DNA of 38,113 nucleotides from Desulfurococcales archaeon. Its GTDB lineage: Archaea; Thermoproteota; Thermoprotei_A; Sulfolobales; Acidilobaceae. The position numbers and the translations under genes are program-made. Below are positions 35,573 to 38,113 of this stretch, in pieces. The notes under the pieces are model-generated. The model saw only the letters and a list, made by a program, of their open reading frames with translations. It had not been told where the DNA came from and did no database searches. The number at the start of each line of letters is the position of its first letter. Positions within the stretch are counted from its first letter, which is position 1. Location: positions 1 to 38,113 of the forward strand of contig WAOQ01000004.1 of the NCBI GenBank assembly GCA_015521205.1, in the 5' to 3' direction.

Positions 35573-38032
35573 GTGATGTCCTTGCCGAATAAGGATAGAA
35601 AGAGTAACGAGAAAAAAAGGAAAAGCCGTGGCGGTTACGAATTAGGAAAAATATCCACATTAATCATAGATACCGCTATACGATTCAGAAAGATTCTTGG
35701 TTATTCTCTTCTATTAATAATAGCAATAGTCGGCGGTTACATTAGATACCTACCTGCAAAGAATTTCGGTCTCGAACTCGATGCAAACGATCCTTGGATC
35801 GCATATTGGATAGCAGATTACTTCCATAAACACGGACTCTTAGCGTTTTCTGGACTCCGACATGTAGAATCTTTCTGGTGGCCAGTTGGTAGAAATTTTC
35901 TTGCAACAGAGTTCATTGGTCCTTCTTGGTTAGCAGCGGCAACGTACCCTATAGGATCAGTTTTCGGTCTAACACTCAAAGAATGGATTGCATTATTCCC
36001 GGTATTTGCGGGAGTCTTAACTGTAGTTTTAGCTTTCTATTTAGTGGTACGACTGACTGGTAGCTATACGGGCGGTCTAGTATCTGCTTCGCTTTTCGCC
36101 GTGTCACCTGGTGCTGTATCTAGAACTACGGTTGGCTTCGTAGAAAAGACTGGAATTGCTCTTCCCATCATACTAGGCGCCTTCATACTACTGGATTTAG
36201 CGCATAAGGAAGTTAAACCAAAGAATAAACTGACATATTCTTTACTAGCAGGCATAGTGGCTGGGACAGTGGCATATTTCTGGGGAGGTGTACATATAGT
36301 AACGGCACTGCTTGCCTTATATCTGATAATTTATCCGCTAGTAATTAAGGGGTATGACCTAGAGATATTGAAAGCACATCTAGTCCTTACATTGGGTTAT
36401 ATAATAGTTGCTGGTTCCTACCCTAAAATAGGGTATAATTATTTTGTAAGTAACATTGGTGTACTGATGATATATGCTTTATTTTTAAACTGGATCTGGA
36501 TAGAGCTTCGGAAAAGGGATTATGGTAAACCAGAATATTTTGTTTCATTTTTGGGCACCGCTTATCTTGGCATGGTAGCTATATTTTCTGGTGCTTTACC
36601 TTTGGGAGGACGAGTTCTGGCGGCTTTTGGCATAAGAAGATTGAGTCCTCTGGTTGAATCTGTACAGGAAAACCAGCCTGCATCGATAGGTTATATAGTG
36701 AATCAATACGGTGTAGCCCTAATACTTGCCTTGCTGGGTATACCCTTATTGGCCTATATATATTATGTTAGACGCCACGTAAACCCCATCAAGACGCTTA
36801 TATACATCAGTGTTTTAGGCCTTTTCTATGCAAATCTAAATTTATCATATTTTACACAGTTTTCTTCTACTATTTCAACAATAGCTGCCGGAATATTTGT
36901 TGGAGACCTAGTATCACTAGCGTTTGGCGAAATAGAGAAGACGGCCTTGTCCAAAAAAGCTAAGAAATCACTAAAACGTGGAGTTGATATTGCAAGACTA
37001 GGACTTAAAAAGGCTAGGCGGGAAGTCGATCCATTGCCAGTCATAATTGCTGGTTCTATACTTTTACTTGTTGGTGCAAGCATAGCATTGCAATTCGATA
37101 CGAGCTACCAGGTAAATAGCTTCCATGCACCGCAAATACTAACATCAGGGCTAGGGCCATATAGGTTGTCCAATGGGACAACCATAGTGCCGTTAAATGA
37201 TGCTTGGAAAAATACACTCAAATATATCAATGAGAGCACACCTAGGGATGCCCTGATCATAACGTGGTGGGATTACGGTTACTGGGTAACAGTCAACACT
37301 GGACGCAAAACCATGGCTGACGGAGCTACCTTAAACGAAACCCAGATACGTTACTTGGCTAGAATCTTAACGGGTAACGAGGACGCTGCTTCCTTCTTAT
37401 TATATAAGATAGGGGCTAAACCTAACGAGACGTATATACTAACTTATGAGATATTCTCCGTATACCGTCCAGCCAATTCCAGCCGTATATACGTCTTCCC
37501 TGTATTCAATAGTCCATCAAACGATGTTCAAGAATACCTCTATAAGACATATGGGTACAAGATAATAAGTCATGGCGGAGAAGACTGGCCTAAAAGCTTC
37601 CAAATGCTTAGAATAGGACGTAGGGTGGATCCATTCGTAGGCACACCCTATGAGACCAATTATTCGAGCCTCTATGGCGGCATCTGGCGGAATTTCCCCG
37701 GACTTGTGGGTCAACCACAAGAAAACGTACAACTGGCTAGAAGTGCGTTGATATACAGGTTACTAGTCAACGGTGCCTTCCAACTTACCAATCCCAATGT
37801 AGTCTATGGCGGATGTTACAAGCTATCCAACTTGCTGGAAGGAGGTACTATCTCGTTCCACATCAACGCCGATGGTAGTGGTAGCTTCAACATAAACAAC
37901 CAGATTCTTCCAACACAGGTTATGCTCCATCGGTTCCAAGTAGAGAAGATATTCCCGGGATGCGCGTATTCGAGCCCTGACGGCTCTTATATGCAAATCG
38001 TGCTGGTCGTACTTTACAAGTGGACAGGCTAA
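35573..38032 (+). CDS. aglB: Archaeal oligosaccharyltransferase AglB (STT3 family)
   Basis: Multi-TM N-terminus; LELDANDPWIAYWIADYF; FWWPVGRNF; WWDYGYWVTVNTGRKTMADGATLN catalytic motif. Confidence 0.95.
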   Translation: MMSLPNKDRKSNEKKRKSRGGYELGKISTLIIDTAIRFRKILGYSLLLIIAIVGGYIRYLPAKNFGLELDANDPWIAYWIADYFHKHGLLAFSGLRHVESFWWPVGRNFLATEFIGPSWLAAATYPIGSVFGLTLKEWIALFPVFAGVLTVVLAFYLVVRLTGSYTGGLVSASLFAVSPGAVSRTTVGFVEKTGIALPIILGAFILLDLAHKEVKPKNKLTYSLLAGIVAGTVAYFWGGVHIVTALLALYLIIYPLVIKGYDLEILKAHLVLTLGYIIVAGSYPKIGYNYFVSNIGVLMIYALFLNWIWIELRKRDYGKPEYFVSFLGTAYLGMVAIFSGALPLGGRVLAAFGIRRLSPLVESVQENQPASIGYIVNQYGVALILALLGIPLLAYIYYVRRHVNPIKTLIYISVLGLFYANLNLSYFTQFSSTISTIAAGIFVGDLVSLAFGEIEKTALSKKAKKSLKRGVDIARLGLKKARREVDPLPVIIAGSILLLVGASIALQFDTSYQVNSFHAPQILTSGLGPYRLSNGTTIVPLNDAWKNTLKYINESTPRDALIITWWDYGYWVTVNTGRKTMADGATLNETQIRYLARILTGNEDAASFLLYKIGAKPNETYILTYEIFSVYRPANSSRIYVFPVFNSPSNDVQEYLYKTYGYKIISHGGEDWPKSFQMLRIGRRVDPFVGTPYETNYSSLYGGIWRNFPGLVGQPQENVQLARSALIYRLLVNGAFQLTNPNVVYGGCYKLSNLLEGGTISFHINADGSGSFNINNQILPTQVMLHRFQVEKIFPGCAYSSPDGSYMQIVLVVLYKWTG

Positions 38033-38038
38033 GCAGGG

Positions 38039-38059
38039 TTTGGAGATATAACCTCCAAA
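38039..38059 (+). terminator. Hairpin TTTGGAG-ATATAAC-CTCCAAA followed by T-rich tract after aglB
   Basis: 7-bp perfect stem 7 nt after the aglB stop, then TCACTTTTATCTTTCC. Confidence 0.45.
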
Positions 38060-38095
38060 TCACTTTTATCTTTCCAAGTTTTAACGATTACGAGG

Positions 38096-38113
38096 CTGTC
38101 TCTTATACACATC
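38096..38113. other. Tn5 mosaic-end / Nextera adapter sequence (artefact)
   Basis: CTGTCTCTTATACACATC equals the first 18 nt of the 19-bp Tn5 mosaic end used in Nextera libraries. Confidence 0.95.

Noticed and set aside
1-38113. CRISPR arrays, insertion sequences, integrases, prophage or defence islands
   Set aside because: No regularly spaced repeats, transposase, integrase or cas-like ORF was seen; the window is core-genome-like.

Overview
This 38.1-kb window is an ordinary-density archaeal chromosome segment, most likely from a hyperthermophilic Thermoproteota/Crenarchaeota lineage; that placement is inferred from the gene set (SmAP3-like protein, PAN, TFE, aRF1, FBP aldolase/phosphatase, Nre, AglB, archaeal 5S and tRNAs). 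Most genes are housekeeping: MetAP, TIM, FBPA/P, ABCE1, S17e, thermosome, ArcTGT, PAN, MBF1-HflX-Trm56-TFE-C5-MTase-SPOUT-PhoU/TrkA_C-Nre, OTCase, YrdC/Sua5, aRF1, NadM, AglB. RNA genes are 5S rRNA, tRNA-Val(CAC), tRNA-Asn(GTT), and a roughly 171-nt locus with a perfect tRNA T-arm, acceptor 3' strand and CCA but no anticodon I can recognise. The observations most worth following up are: (1) that tRNA-like RNA; (2) a MoaD/ThiS-like beta-grasp domain ending in Gly-Gly fused in frame to a phosphoribosyltransferase next to a Cgi121-like gene; (3) an identical 18-bp palindrome (TTTAACCGGGGGGTTAAA) at two loci 3.4 kb apart in the same orientation relative to transcription; (4) an aRF1 with changes in both the NIKS and YxCxxxF stop-recognition motifs; (5) a membrane-anchored HerA/CedB-like ATPase; (6) an ArcTGT lacking its PUA domain and one zinc Cys, facing a convergent stand-alone PUA protein; (7) a Tn5/Nextera mosaic-end adapter at the extreme 3' end, which marks a contig-end artefact. 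No CRISPR, transposon or prophage was seen. All calls come from reading the sequence; no database or folding program was run.
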